Part shown: positions 37,345-47,019 of the stretch, in pieces
Numbering within the stretch: position 1 is the first letter of the stretch
How the letters are laid out: each line of letters starts with the position of its first letter
Source of the DNA: JACRCT01 sp049841135
GTDB taxonomy: Bacteria; Myxococcota; Myxococcia; Myxococcales; UBA5297
Assembly: GCA_049841135.1 (NCBI GenBank)
Contig: JASGHK010000006.1
Location: 620,001-684,000 of the forward strand
Direction: 5' to 3'
Length of the DNA: 64,000 bases
The notes under the pieces: generated by a model
Databases searched by the model: none
What the model saw: only the letters and a program-made list of their open reading frames with translations
Told to the model about the DNA's origin: nothing
Position numbers and translations under genes: made by a program

Positions 37345-38145
37345 GCCCTCAGCGGGCGGCTGGCGACCCGCCGGGGAGGCTCCGTGCGCCACCAGCTGGA
37401 ACGCCAGCTCCGGCGGGACGACCGCCTCGTCGGCCACGGTGCTCGCGGGCAGCCCGGCGCCGTCGTCGGACCTGCTGCCGAAGACCCGCTTCCAGATGCG
37501 CCGGAAGAGCGCCGCGAGGTCGTCGAAGTACGAGTAGAAGACCGGCACGGCCACCAGGGTGAGCAACAGCGAGAGCACCTGGCCGCCGACGACCACGCCC
37601 GCAGTCGCGCGGTTGTAGCCGGCGCCGACGCCCTTGGCGGTCACGAGAGGGATCATGCCGGCCACGAAGGCGAAGGTGGTCATCAAGATGGGCCGCAGGC
37701 GGTCCTTGTTGGCCTGGATGAGCGCCGCGAAGCGGTCCATGCCGCCCTCGCGCAGCTGGTTGGTGTGGTCGATCTGCAGGATGGCGTTCTTCTTCACCAC
37801 GCCGAAGAGCACGAAGATGCCCAGGAAGCTGTAGATGTCGAGCGCCTGGCCGAACAGGATGACCGAGGCGATGGCGAAGGGCAGGGTGAGCGGCAGCGAC
37901 AGGAGGATCGTGACCGGGATCTCGAACTGCGCCGCGAGGATCAGGTACATGAAGAGCATCGCGGCCAGCAGGCCGAGGATGAAGCTCTTGCCGGTCTCGG
38001 CCATCATCTTGGTCTGGCCCTGCGGCTTGACGCTGAAGCCCTTCGGCAGCTGCTCGGCCTTGAGCACCGCGGCCATCGCCTCGCCGATGGCGCCCTCGCT
38101 GAACCAGGCGGCCAGTGTGGAGAGCGCTTCGGGAAGCGTCGGCAC
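37345..38145 (-). pseudogene. RND efflux pump, C-terminal fragment
   Basis: About 250 residues of an AcrB/HAE1-type pump, covering the last six TM helices (FILGLLAAMLFMYLILAAQF; ALDIYSFLGIFVLFGVVKKN; GYNRATAGVVVGGQVLSLLL). It is nearly identical to the end of the complete pump at 55942-59172 but lacks the first about 800 residues. It also has a small in-frame deletion (QFEIPVT where the intact copy has QFESWLHPVT) and a different C-terminal tail. The 5' end breaks off near 38098 and abuts a truncated oxidoreductase gene on the other strand. Without its N-terminal half it cannot form a pump. Confidence 0.9.
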
Positions 38146-38563
38146 GTTCGCGGTGCAGATCGCCCGGGCGTTCGGCGTCGAGGTGACCGGTGTGTGCAGC
38201 GAAGCGAGCTTCGGGCTCGTGCGCTCGCTGGGCGCGCGGCGTGTCTTCGAGCGGTCGCGTGAGGAGTTCGTCGCCGAGGGCTCGAGCTACGACGTCGTCT
38301 TCGACGCGGTCGGCGCGCTCGGGGCTGAGGCGCGGCGGGCGCTCGCGAGAGCTCCTGTCTTCCTCGACGTGCACACGGCGTCCGACGCAATCCGCGCGGC
38401 CGAGGCTCCGCGGCTGCTACGGGCCCTGAAGACATTGGTCGAGGAGGGGAAGGTGAAGGCTGTCCTCGACCGAACCTACGGATGGGAGCAGATGGCGCAG
38501 GCGCATCGCTACGTGGACCAGGGCCACAAGAAGGGGAGCGTGGCGGTCACCGTCGGCGCGTAG
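38128..38563 (+). pseudogene. Zinc-type/quinone oxidoreductase (MDR), C-terminal fragment
   Basis: The Rossmann and C-terminal part of a medium-chain dehydrogenase/reductase (GTFAVQIARAFGVEVTGVCS; YDVVFDAVG; EGKVKAVLDRTYGWEQMAQA). The N-terminal half is missing; the sequence starts exactly at the cofactor loop where the intact relative at 39680-40649 has GGGIGTFAVQ. The break meets the break of the RND fragment, so both genes were cut in one event. Ends at TAG 38561-38563 with a hairpin behind it. Confidence 0.85.
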
Positions 38564-38578
38564 CCCTCCGCAGAGGGC
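38563..38578. terminator. Short hairpin after the MDR fragment
   Basis: GCCCTC (38563-38568) pairs with GAGGGC (38573-38578) around a CGCA loop, between convergent genes (stops at 38563 and 38624). Stem only 6 bp, no T-run. Confidence 0.45.
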
Positions 38579-38623
38579 AGTCCCAGCGCCCCACGGGTCA
38601 CGGCCGAGAGGGGGTGCCGCCGC

Positions 38624-39424
38624 CTACCGCGCCAGCTCCACGCGCACGTCGGGCCCGACCTGCCTGGCGAAGTCCTCCGCGATCCCCTTGCCGAGCGCAT
38701 AGTGCATCGGCACGGCGAGCTTGGGCTTGATCGCATTGACCAGCGCGGCCGCGGCGGCCGCGTCCATCGAGTCGCGCGGCTCGCCGCCAACCGCCACCAG
38801 CGCCAGATCGAGGCCCCGCAGCGTGTCGAGCTCGGGCACGTGGGCGGTGTCGCCGGAGTGGTAGATGCGCTTGCCCGCCACCATCAGGACGTACCCGACG
38901 TTCTGGTCCGACTTCGGATGGGCGACCAGCCACAGAAAGAGCGGCTCCAGGTTGTACGCAGGCACCGCCTCGACGACGAACGCGCCCAGCTCGAGCCTGT
39001 CCCCCGGCTTGACGACTCGCGGCGAGTAGGAGGCAAGTGCCTCCGCGGCGGTCTGCGGACAGACGACGATGGTGCGCTCCGTGGCGACCTTCGCGATGTC
39101 TGGCAGGGAGAGGTGATCCTCGTGGGCGTGCGTGATGAAGACGAAATCGGCCGGCTTGAGATCCTTCAACAGCAGAGGGTCGATGTAGGCGACCTTTCCC
39201 GCCGCTTCCAGACGGATGCTCGCGGAAAGGAAGGACCTCGCTGAGCCCAGGAAGACGGAGTCGACGGGTGCACCCGATGCGACCGTCGCTTCCTCCGTCA
39301 ACTGAATCGCAATCCTCGGCGACTCGAGCTGGCTCGGCACCACCTTGAAGATGGCGCAGCCGCCGAGCGCCATGGCGCCGAGCGTCGCTGCGATGAGTCG
39401 AGCCCAGGTTCGGGGCTTTGGCAC
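38624..39424 (-). CDS. MBL-fold hydrolase, lipoprotein
   Basis: 266 aa from GTG 39424. Lipobox ALGGC, then an UlaG-like metallo-beta-lactamase fold: HAHEDH (metal site), a GDRLELGAFVVEAVPAYN segment, YVLMVAGKRIYHSGDTAH (second metal Asp) and a late His in VPMHYALGKG. UlaG-like enzymes hydrolyse small molecules; a lipoprotein version would act outside the cytoplasm. Longer upstream starts exist but would bury the signal peptide. The gene is flanked by oxidoreductase sequences, but no functional link is evident. Confidence 0.85.
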   Translation of the reverse strand: MPKPRTWARLIAATLGAMALGGCAIFKVVPSQLESPRIAIQLTEEATVASGAPVDSVFLGSARSFLSASIRLEAAGKVAYIDPLLLKDLKPADFVFITHAHEDHLSLPDIAKVATERTIVVCPQTAAEALASYSPRVVKPGDRLELGAFVVEAVPAYNLEPLFLWLVAHPKSDQNVGYVLMVAGKRIYHSGDTAHVPELDTLRGLDLALVAVGGEPRDSMDAAAAAALVNAIKPKLAVPMHYALGKGIAEDFARQVGPDVRVELAR

Positions 39425-39679
39425 GGGGAGGCCCTCCGGTCGCGACGAGCGTGCGTCTCTCTTGTTTCTCGCGTGGCTGGAGCGTTCTACGAGCTTCGTC
39501 CGGCTCCATTGCGTCCGTCGCTCGGACCGAGGGCAGCTCGAGCCCCCCAGGCCGCGATCTTCCTGGCGGTGAAACCATTCGCCTTGGGCCTGGATATCCA
39601 CGGTGCACTGTCCGACGTGGGCCGCAGAGGTAACGAGCGATGGACGGTACGAGCTGGTTCGAAACGGAGGTCACACGCG

Positions 39680-40649
39680 ATGAAGGCCATGGTCCTGAGA
39701 CGCTACGGTCGGCCCGACGACCTCACGCTCGAGGAGATCGACAAGCCGTCGATCAAGGACCACGAGGTCCTGGTGCGGGTACGGGCGGCCAGCATCAACC
39801 CGGGTGACTGGGCGGCGCTGCGAGGCGAGCCGTACCTCGCCCGGCTCGCGACGGGCTTGCTCGCGCCGCGCAGCCCCGTCGGGGGAATGGACGTCGCGGG
39901 GACGGTCGAGGCCGTCGGCAAGAACGTGACGCGGCTCCAACCTGGCGACAGGGTCTTCGGCCAGGGCAACGGCACCTATGCCGAGGCTCGCTCCTGCCCC
40001 GGAAAAGAACCTCGTGCACATGCCGCCGAACGTCACCTTCGAGCAGGCCGCGGCCGTCCCCGTCGCCGGAATGACGGCGCTGCAAGCCCTCCGCGACGTC
40101 GGAGCAGTGCAGGCGGGACAGCGGGTCCTTATCACCGGCGCGGGAGGCGGCATCGGGACCTTCGCCGTCCAGATCGCCAAGTCGCTGGGCGCCGAGGTGA
40201 CCGGGGTCTGCAGCACGGCGAAGGTGGACCTGGTCCGCTCGCTCGGCGCCGACCACGTCATCGACTACACCCGTGAGGACTTCACCGGCGGCGAGCGCTG
40301 CTACGACGTCATCCTCGACAACGCCGGGACCCATTCCCTGGCAGCTGCCAGGAGGGCACTCGCCCAGCGTGGCACGTTGATTCCGAACGACGGCAAGTTC
40401 GAGAACCGCTGGCTGGCGTCCTTGCCGACCATCCTCTGGGCGAGCCTGCTGTCCCTGGTGGTGGCCCAAAGGCTCCGCCCGTTCATCTCGTTGCCGAACA
40501 CCGCCAACCTGCTCGCGCTCCGCGCGCTCCTGGAGAGCGGCAAGGTCAAGCCAGTCGTGGGCAAGGCCTATCCGCTCGCCGAGGCTCGCGCGGCGTTTGC
40601 CGAGTTCGGCCGCGGGCATGTGACCGGGAAGATCGTCCTCACGGTTTGA
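39680..40649 (+). CDS. NAD(P)-dependent quinone oxidoreductase-like MDR protein (one-base frameshift)
   Basis: 322 aa after removing one base at 39983-39989 (GAGGCTC; GAGCTC restores GTYAELAPAPEKNLVHMP). The full medium-chain reductase plan is present: N-terminal GroES-like domain (HEVLVRVRAASINPGDW; GGMDVAGTVEAVGKNV; GDRVFGQG), then the nucleotide loop GAGGGIGTFAVQIAKSLGAE and the C-terminal ESGKVKPVVGKAYPLAEARA. No structural zinc Cys cluster is seen, in line with the zeta-crystallin/quinone reductase branch. ATG follows GGAGG by 9 bases. It is the full-length relative of the fragment at 38128-38563. Confidence 0.88.
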
Positions 40650-40866
40650 CGGCCCGCGACCTCGAGACAGCGCTCTCCCGTCGACCTGGCGCGGCCGGCG
40701 AGGCGAGTGCGATGGTGTGCCGTGCTCCGGCTGCTGGACGTGGCGCAGTTCGCGGAGGGGGCGCGACTCGGGTCCGCCGGCGTCAGCAGGTCTCCAGGTC
40801 TCGCGGGAAGAGAGGAGGGCGTCCAACCGCGATACGCTGCCAGCCGGGCCGGCAGAGGAGGGCACC

Positions 40867-41487
40867 ATGGCGCGGCGCACGACGGATTTCGACCCCGACC
40901 TCGAGTTCGCTCCGGGCGAGCTGGAGCGCTACCTGCAAGTGCCGAAGCGGCCGCGCAGCCTGCGCGCGCTGGCGTCGATCACCGACCCGGTGGAGTTCGC
41001 CGGGAGCCTCATGGTGGCGATCGGCTGCGACGACGAGCGCAAGCTCACCAAGCTCCCCCAACTCTGCAGGCTCGCAGTGACGGTGAACGCCATCGAGCTC
41101 GAGCGGAGCAGCGGCGGCTTCTTCCAGGTCATCGCCAACTCGTCTCCCAGGGTGGCCCTCGACGCTGTGGGCTTCCTCCGCGAGATCGGAGCGGTGAAGA
41201 CGAGCCGGCTGCTCGCGCGGGCCATCGCCCGGCTGCCCGATGGCGAGGTCCCGCGGTCGTCGCGAGCGAAGGCCGCGATCCTGCAAGCGATGGAGCAGGC
41301 CGCGGGTGCCGACCCCTTCCGCAAGGAAGACGCCGCCTTCTCGCGCAGCGGCGAGGACGTCCTGGCGCTGCTGAGAGCGTACGTGCTCTCCCGCCCAGCG
41401 GCGCTGAAGGCGAAGTCGGCCTGCGCTGAGCTCTTGCCGAAGAAGGCCTCGATGGGCAGGGGAGGGTCGCCTCACTCCAGCTTGTAG
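40867..41487 (+). CDS. DMP19/DUF4375-like protein
   Basis: 206 aa. The central SGGFFQVIANSSPRVALDAV followed by GFLREIGAVKTSRLLARAIA matches the NGGFxQFxxN...ALxxIGA pattern of DUF4375/DMP19 proteins, helical bundles found as immunity-like or orphan proteins. ATG 40867 has GAGGAGGGCACC upstream. The last residues (GRGGSPHSSL) run into a broken regulator gene on the other strand, so the native C-terminus may have been altered by the rearrangement that starts here. Confidence 0.65.
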   Translation: MARRTTDFDPDLEFAPGELERYLQVPKRPRSLRALASITDPVEFAGSLMVAIGCDDERKLTKLPQLCRLAVTVNAIELERSSGGFFQVIANSSPRVALDAVGFLREIGAVKTSRLLARAIARLPDGEVPRSSRAKAAILQAMEQAAGADPFRKEDAAFSRSGEDVLALLRAYVLSRPAALKAKSACAELLPKKASMGRGGSPHSSL

Positions 41488-41545
41488 CCGCGGATCTTCG
41501 CCAGGAGCGTGACGCGCGAGATGCCCAGCAGGCGCGCAGCTCGGA
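41472..41545 (-). pseudogene. Remnant of a sigma-54-type regulator: Fis HTH C-terminus
   Basis: Reading the minus strand, 41472-41545 encodes VRAARLLGISRVTLLAKIRG followed by YKLE and a stop, the C-terminal Fis-type helix-turn-helix that ends NtrC-family activators. The rest of the gene is gone; the sequence changes at about 41540 into the IS91-like element. It marks the left border of the rearrangement hotspot. Confidence 0.8.
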
Positions 41546-42445
41546 CAGGCGCGCCGCGAGAGCGGGGGCCGCAGGTTGGCGTGGAAGTGGGGATAGAGCA
41601 GCAGCCTCGACGAGAAGCGCTGGGTGAAGACGACGGCTTCGGTGAGCGCCTGCCGCACGCCCAGGGCGCGCGCCTTGGCCCTCTGCCACGCCTGGACGCT
41701 GCGCACGAAGATGGCCCGGAGCTTGGCGAGCAGGCCCTCGTCGCGGGCGAGCAGGAAGCGCAGCTCCGCCGGCAGGGCGAGCACCCAGTGGCGGTAGGGC
41801 GCCACCGGCAGGACGCGCTCGACGAGATCCAGCGCGACCGAGTGCATCCTGCGCGTCAGGCACGAAGGGCAGATTCGGGTCTTGCAGGAGAACGCGACCG
41901 GGTATTGCTGGCCGCACTTGTTGCATCTCCAAAGCGAAAAGCCCGCGGAGAGCACGCCGCAGACGAGGTAGTCGCGCAGCTCCTGCTCGACGTACCGGGG
42001 CAGCCTCGGCGAGGAAGGTCTCCAGGTTCTCCCGGACGACCTTGTGAAGAATCGTCGCCTCCGGCTCCCGCCTGGCGTACCCGCTCCGTATGCGCCTGGC
42101 CACCCCCATGCCAGCCCTCCCCTCCGCGGCCCCAACGAGGAGAGGCTACCGGGCGGGGCCGACACTCCCGGCCCGGGGAGGCCAGGGAGGCCAGGGAGGC
42201 CAGGGAGGCCAGGGAGGCCAGGGAGGCCAGGGAGGCCAGGGAGGCCAGGGAGGCCAGGGAGGCCAGGCCGCGGGCCGCGGGGAGGATCCCGGCCCAGGTG
42301 CGCCGGCGCACCTGCAGGACTCCGGCGCGGGTTGCCATCGCCGCCGGGCCTCTGCTGTAGTGCCCGCGTCTCACAGGGCGGGCCGGGTGGGGGCCAACGC
42401 AGACCCGATGACCAAGAGGCCGTCCGCGGGCTGCGTCCGCGGCGG
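41537..42445 (-). mobile_element. IS91/ISCR-like element, copy 1 (5' half of tnp plus terminus)
   Basis: Contains the transposase 5' half on the minus strand, starting ATG 42109 (MGVARRIRSGYARREPEATI). The zinc-binding region is intact (CNKCGQQYPVAFSCKTRICP, then SCLTRR), followed by YRHWVLALPAELRFLLA and FVRSVQAWQRAKARALGVRQ. The HUH motif HFHA then jumps straight to NLRPPLSRR: about 330 bases present in the copy at 50360-52320 are deleted (near 41564). The 3' part is missing and the border is fused to a regulator remnant. The element terminus CTGCGTCCGCGGCGG is at 42431-42445. Non-functional. Confidence 0.85.
42178..42267. repeat. 9-bp tandem repeat, 10 units
   Basis: Ten head-to-tail copies of GAGGCCAGG. 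The other copies of this IS91 terminal region (47640-47660 and 52120-52145) hold one unit or less. It is a local expansion by slippage. It reads as collagen-like GLP or GGQ repeats in some frames, but there is no coding gene here. Confidence 0.9.
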
Positions 42446-42459
42446 CGAGCGGAGGGACC

Positions 42460-42593
42460 GTGGACACGTTCGAGCAGAAAGTCGCCGACTACCTGGCAGC
42501 CGACGCCCAAGCCGCCGGCATCCAGTACCGGGCCACCCAGGGCCTGCTGGAGCTGCGGGACGACCCGTCGCAGTGGAAGGAGAAGTTCCCGAA
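42460..42593 (+). pseudogene. 5' fragment of the IS-associated helical protein gene
   Basis: GTG 42460 opens the same frame as the gene at 47847, but identity ends after residue 45 (KEKFPN). At 42593 the sequence switches to the 3' end of a DDE transposase gene on the opposite strand. The downstream part of the gene is not found on the other side of that transposase, so this is a chimeric junction rather than a clean insertion. Confidence 0.85.
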
Positions 42594-44851
42594 TTCGCTG
42601 CGACCTTGATGTCGCCCGTGGCCGCGAGCAGGTTCTGGATACAGCGCTTGGCCTCTTTGGGGCGCAGCAGATGAGGCGCCAGTAGGCCCGCCAGCTCGGA
42701 TTCTGCATTCGCTCCGGCCACACGGAGAGTGTCGATCATCGTCTTGTACTCGGTGCGGTGGTGCACCAGCCTTCCTTCAAGCCCGGCTTCTCCGACCTCG
42801 ACGCGTTCGGGCTGGCGGCGATGGCGTGCCTCGACCCGGCTCAGCCGCTCCAGTAGCTGCGCGAGTTGCGCCTCGAGGCTCGCCCGCTCTTGGGCGCTGG
42901 TCTTGTCGTCCGCGAGGCGCGCAAGGCGGCGTCGGAGCGTGCCTTCCTGCTCACGGAGTTCGTTGGCCTCGCGCTCGAGCCGGCGCTTCTTCCTGTTGGG
43001 GATCACTATCTCCGGCGGGAACGCCTCGACTTTGCGGCCGTCGAGCTGGTTGATGCCCCAGCGCTCCACCCCATACTTGAACCCGTTCTCCTGGCACCAG
43101 CGGGCGAAGAGGGTTCGCACCAGCCAGGCCGCATCCTCCTGCGAGTTCGTCAGCAGGTTCACCTGGGAGCCTTGCGGCGTCAGCACGCGCAGCCGCCGCA
43201 CCCGGCCTCGCTCCTTGCCGAGGTTGCACTGATCTTCGAGCACGAGGAGCGTCTCCGTCTCCTCGGGCCGCTTGCCGGCGATCTCGACCTTCTCGCCGTG
43301 CTTCTCGAAGCGGTGTTGCGGCACCTTGCGGTAGGGCGCGCGCTCGTAGGTGATGAATTCGACGCCGGGGGCGACGCGTAGCGCCGCCATCGCCTCGGGG
43401 AAGGCGCCGCCGCGGTCGAACCCGAGGATGAAGCGGGCGTCCGCGTCCAGCGCCACCTTCGCGATCGCCGCAGCCGCCGGGAGGAACTGCGCGAGCGAGC
43501 CCTGGCTGACGGTGAAACGGAACAGCGGGCGGCCGTCCCGGTCGTGGACGTAGTAGTCGCTCGCGCCAGGGCGAGCTCTCTTGTCCTGCATCCGCCAGTG
43601 CCAAAGGAGGTCGTGCTGCCCCGTATACGGGCGCGTGTGATTGTCGGCGAAGAGTGGCACGGGCCGGCCTTCCTCGCGCCGCCGCCAGGCCTCGCGGACC
43701 AGCTCACCGGCCTGCCACATATGCAGGTCGAGAGAGGCTCCGTCCCGGCTGTAGCCCCCGAGGACCCGGCGCGCCCAACTCGGGCTCGGAGCGCCCGTCG
43801 CGATGAGCAGCGCCGCGGCTCCACTTGTGGCCAACCGGCGCACTCCTTCGACGCACTTCTGGCGCACGGCCAGCGCGGTGAGGACCGCATCAAGGCAGAT
43901 GCGCACGCTGCTCCAGGCCAGCTTCTCGGGGAGCAGCTCGTGTGCTCGATCGTGAAGGCCGCGATCGGCGACCAAAGACACCAGCAACCAGCTGCCGAGG
44001 TACTGCACGGCCCGCCGACTCAAGGGCGCGAACCCTTCGGGCTCGTCGTCGTCGGCGCGCAACTCGTGGGCGCTCTCGGCTCGCGGAGCACGCAGCGCAC
44101 CGGCCTGCTCGGCGGGGGCCTCGGCCTGCGCGCGCTCGTTGGCGACCGGCGTGGGCTCGGGCTCCACGGGCTCCACGGGCTGCGCTGGCGTGGACTCGGG
44201 CTCGGGCTCCGCGGGTTGCGATGGCGTGGACTCGGGCTCCGCGGGCTTCGCTGCCTCCGCTTCACCGGCGGCGCTGGCCGTGGCCGCGAGGCCCAACTCC
44301 TGCTGCACCGGCGGCGCCGGAGTTATCGCGCGCGCGGCCCTCGCCTCTGCCCAGCGCTTGTGGACGTTGCCCACCGTCGCGCGAGAGATCTTCGCGCAGA
44401 CGCGCTCGTGCACGTCATCGATGCTCACACCTTGCTCGAACCACTCCTCCAGTCTCCGCTGCAGAGCGCGCGTCACCTTCTTCTTGGGCCGGCCGCGCAG
44501 TCCGCCGCGCCTACGGCGGACGACCGCCTCGAGGCCCTCGGTTTCATTGAGCCGCCGGATCTGCCGCAGGGTCTCCGAGGTGATCCCGAACGCCTCCGCG
44601 AGCTTCTCGAAGACCACGGCCTTCTTCTTGGCCAACAGCACGAGCAACACGTTGCGTATGTCGGTCTCGCATTCCTCGTAGCTCGCCAGGTGCTCGCGAT
44701 CTACGTACACCTCGACACGGCCGTCTCTTCTCACCACGCACCCGGTCGGCGAAAAACAGACCTGCCCTGGCTTGTCCATTCCAGCCATCGACGGCAACGT
44801 CGGCGCAGACCTTCGCGAGCGGGACTTCGGCGCTTTCTTCGGGGGCGTCAT
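42594..44851 (-). CDS. Large DDE-type transposase
   Basis: About 752 aa of recognisable protein from ATG 44851. N-terminal HTH domains (FEKLAEAFGITSETLRQIRR; a second near RRLEEWFEQGVSIDDVHERV), a Pro/Glu/Thr-rich linker (about 200-280), then a DDE-like core: FADNHTRPYTG (first Asp), FILGFDRGGAFPEAMAALRV (second Asp), and GVERWGINQLDGRKVEAFPP further on with candidate third acid residues. The C-terminal third is a Glu/Arg coiled coil. The layout resembles IS4/IS1634-superfamily enzymes, but I cannot place the family. No stop occurs at the junction (42594); the frame runs on to 42371 through foreign sequence, so the native 3' end is probably lost. Terminal inverted repeats were not found. Confidence 0.8.
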
Positions 44852-45137
44852 GATGGCCCTTGGAACAATCGGGCAAGGGACCCATTCCCAAGAAAGCGTA
44901 TGGACCGTCAAGCGCGCCGGGCTCCTGAAAATTCGCGCACTTCCATACGGCCGTCAGGCGAGACGTACGAACTCTGGTGCTCGTCGTGGCACCTGGAGCG
45001 GTCCTGCCGCGGCGCCTCTTCACCGCCGGCGCGATCGCCCTGGCGCTCGCGCTCTGGGCGGTGGCGGGCGCGCCCGCCTCGGCGGTGCGAGAGCAAGTCA
45101 GCCCTCATCGCGTGGTCGGGCACGCCTCGGCCCGGAC

Positions 45138-45920
45138 ATGGCTGACGCTGCGTCGCTGGTGCTGGGACGCCCCACGATATGGGAGACCCCCGCCAATACA
45201 GATACCAGCAACTCAAACAATCCAATTCTACTCCCTAATTCCGGCGCACGATATCTGGTCTCCATGCAATCAAATGATTTCGGGATCTCGTGGACCGTGC
45301 CGACTCCAATGTCTGGGAGTACTCGGAGCCCAGCCGGCTGCGCGTATGACCGCTCACAAAATCGCTGGGTCGTCGTCTATACGGGCTACAATGACGAACA
45401 GATCTATGTGACGCAGAGGCAACCATCGGGAGGAGCTTGGTCGGCGCCCATGGTATTGCGGGGCCCCCCGAGAGCGGTGGACCCACCATCGATCGCCTTC
45501 GACCAGACTCCAACCGCGAACCCCATTGGATGGATCGCCTGGATAGACACCTTGAATGGCCCACGTCTGCGGCAGCTCACATGGGATAGCGCCGGCAATA
45601 GGTATCAGATTCCTTCTTCCTCGCCGACTATTAATCCGACTTCCACCGTAGACCGGGGCCACCTGCGTTCTCCTCTTGCTCTTCTAGTTTCCAGCGGCAA
45701 ACCTCATGTGGCATATACGACACAATTGTATCCATGCTCTGGTGCCTGTACCACCCATCGCCAGTATCAAATGAAGTTTTTTTGGAATGGAAGTTCATGG
45801 GCGCGGGGCGGATACTACACTGAAGAGGACGAAATGAGCTTGATCTCCTACTACTCGGCCGGGGCCGTCGGTAGTCTAAGTCCCTACCCTGCTACTCTAA
45901 TGCGAACAAGGCTGTGGTAG
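45138..45920 (+). CDS. Sialidase/BNR-like beta-propeller protein, low-GC cargo
   Basis: 260 aa from the in-frame ATG 45138. Repeats of the kind seen in exo-sialidase/BNR propellers: SMQSNDFGISWTVPTPMSGS, RWVVVYTGYNDEQIYVTQRQ, WIAWIDTLNGPRLRQLTWDS. GC is clearly below that of the flanks. A strong signal peptide (LFTAGAIALALALWAVAGAP) is encoded just upstream (from GTG 44977) but in another frame, so either a base has shifted between 45090 and 45140 or the ends were joined by rearrangement. No catalytic Asp-boxes (SxDxGxxW) are complete; the nearest is SNDFGISW. Probably an exported binding protein of foreign origin. Confidence 0.6.
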   Translation: MADAASLVLGRPTIWETPANTDTSNSNNPILLPNSGARYLVSMQSNDFGISWTVPTPMSGSTRSPAGCAYDRSQNRWVVVYTGYNDEQIYVTQRQPSGGAWSAPMVLRGPPRAVDPPSIAFDQTPTANPIGWIAWIDTLNGPRLRQLTWDSAGNRYQIPSSSPTINPTSTVDRGHLRSPLALLVSSGKPHVAYTTQLYPCSGACTTHRQYQMKFFWNGSSWARGGYYTEEDEMSLISYYSAGAVGSLSPYPATLMRTRLW

Positions 45921-45962
45921 GCTGGTTGCAATTCGCGGATCGCATTGATGGGAATCCCTGTG

Positions 45963-46463
45963 ATGAGACCTCTTGCAGCGCTCGGCGGGCTCTTGGCCGC
46001 CTCGTGTGTCTCGATCGATGCTTGTGGCCCGCCATGCAATGTCGTTGTCAAACCACAATACGACGGCACGGCCGACCCCCAGAACGTTCAGGTGGCATTC
46101 AGACACCAACGGCCGGATGGGGGCGAGGCACGACCGGTCCTGCTAAGCGCAAAGACGCTGCGCGATTACCATGATCCAAGCTCCCTAGCGTGGGCGGGCC
46201 ATCCCTGCGGCGAGTCGGGACCATCAATGCCCCCGGTGGGTAAGCCAGGTTGGTATGTCGAGGCTTGGATAGACGTTCGACTAGACGACTACCGAGAATG
46301 TGATGCGACAGAGGACCCGCCTGATCACGACTGGACGAATCTGTGCCGGCCAGATCGTGAGGATCCGAAGGGGGCGACGGACCCGACGAAGGGGCTATCC
46401 GACGATTTCGTCGTAGATGTTGTAATCCGAGATCCGCAGTCTGGTCCTGACGCCGGTCCATAG
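45963..46463 (+). CDS. Hypothetical lipoprotein
   Basis: 166 aa from ATG 45963 (in-frame alternatives TTG 45945, ATG 45948). Lipobox LAASC near residue 15. The mature domain has a Cys-containing start (DACGPPCNVVV) and an Asp/Pro-rich C-terminal half. It follows the propeller gene by 42 bases with the same composition, so the two are likely one imported unit. No family recognised. Confidence 0.65.
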   Translation: MRPLAALGGLLAASCVSIDACGPPCNVVVKPQYDGTADPQNVQVAFRHQRPDGGEARPVLLSAKTLRDYHDPSSLAWAGHPCGESGPSMPPVGKPGWYVEAWIDVRLDDYRECDATEDPPDHDWTNLCRPDREDPKGATDPTKGLSDDFVVDVVIRDPQSGPDAGP

Positions 46464-46947
46464 GACTCGATCGGTAGCCGCTACACGAGAAGCGTCTGGC
46501 GAGGACGGGCCTGGGTGCAGCACGAGCCCGCGCTTTGATGCCCAGCGCCGTCCTCTGCCGACGGGGGCCGCCAGCCGCACGCCACCGTCCACGGGCCGAG
46601 CCGCAGTTCGATCTCGGTCACTGCGACTCATACTTCGCCGGAGCAGTGAGCTCCCGCAGGAAGCCATTCAACGTTGAGGTGAGCGGCCGGATGCCCTCGA
46701 ACACCAGGAAGACTTGGTAGGCACTGGGCCGTCCGTGCTGTGCTTGCGCACCGCTCACCCAGCTCGCACACACCTGCCTAGTCGCCTTCGCCGTGACTGG
46801 CTTGGAGGCCTCGCAACCGGTCGAATTCTTTGAGGTCGCCCTAGACCAGTGGCTGAATCGCAGGAAATGTTCGGGGCCCTGTCGAATCTCGAGGGCGCCG
46901 TTCGCCGTAGGGGTGGACCCTTCCGGTCCTGAAAGGGAATTGCCCAT
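46464..46947. other. Degraded intergenic sequence
   Basis: No complete gene. On the minus strand 46618-46724 could encode the tail of a protein (YQVFLVFEGIRPLTSTLNGF, then LRELTAPAKYESQ and a stop), but its upstream part has no coding character. Probably debris of genes cut by the mobile elements nearby. Confidence 0.4.
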
Positions 46948-47000
46948 GCGATTCATGCTGCTCATCACCCACAACGAGAAGCAGTCCGAAGAGGTCCACA
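46948..47000 (+). pseudogene. YCII-like protein, 5' fragment cut by IS91-like element
   Basis: MRFMLLITHNEKQSEEVHKR is the start of a YCII/PhnB-type small enzyme (compare MKYMLLI...DE in that family). It follows a GGAATTGCCC leader and is broken after about 17-20 codons by the terminal sequence of the IS91-like element that begins near 47005-47020. Confidence 0.55.
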
Positions 47001-47019
47001 AGCGCGTAGGAAGAATGCG

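Noticed and set aside
42178..42267. Tandem units as a CRISPR array or collagen-like gene
   Set aside because: No spacers between units, and the reading frames lack starts or a continuing protein; it is a simple repeat.
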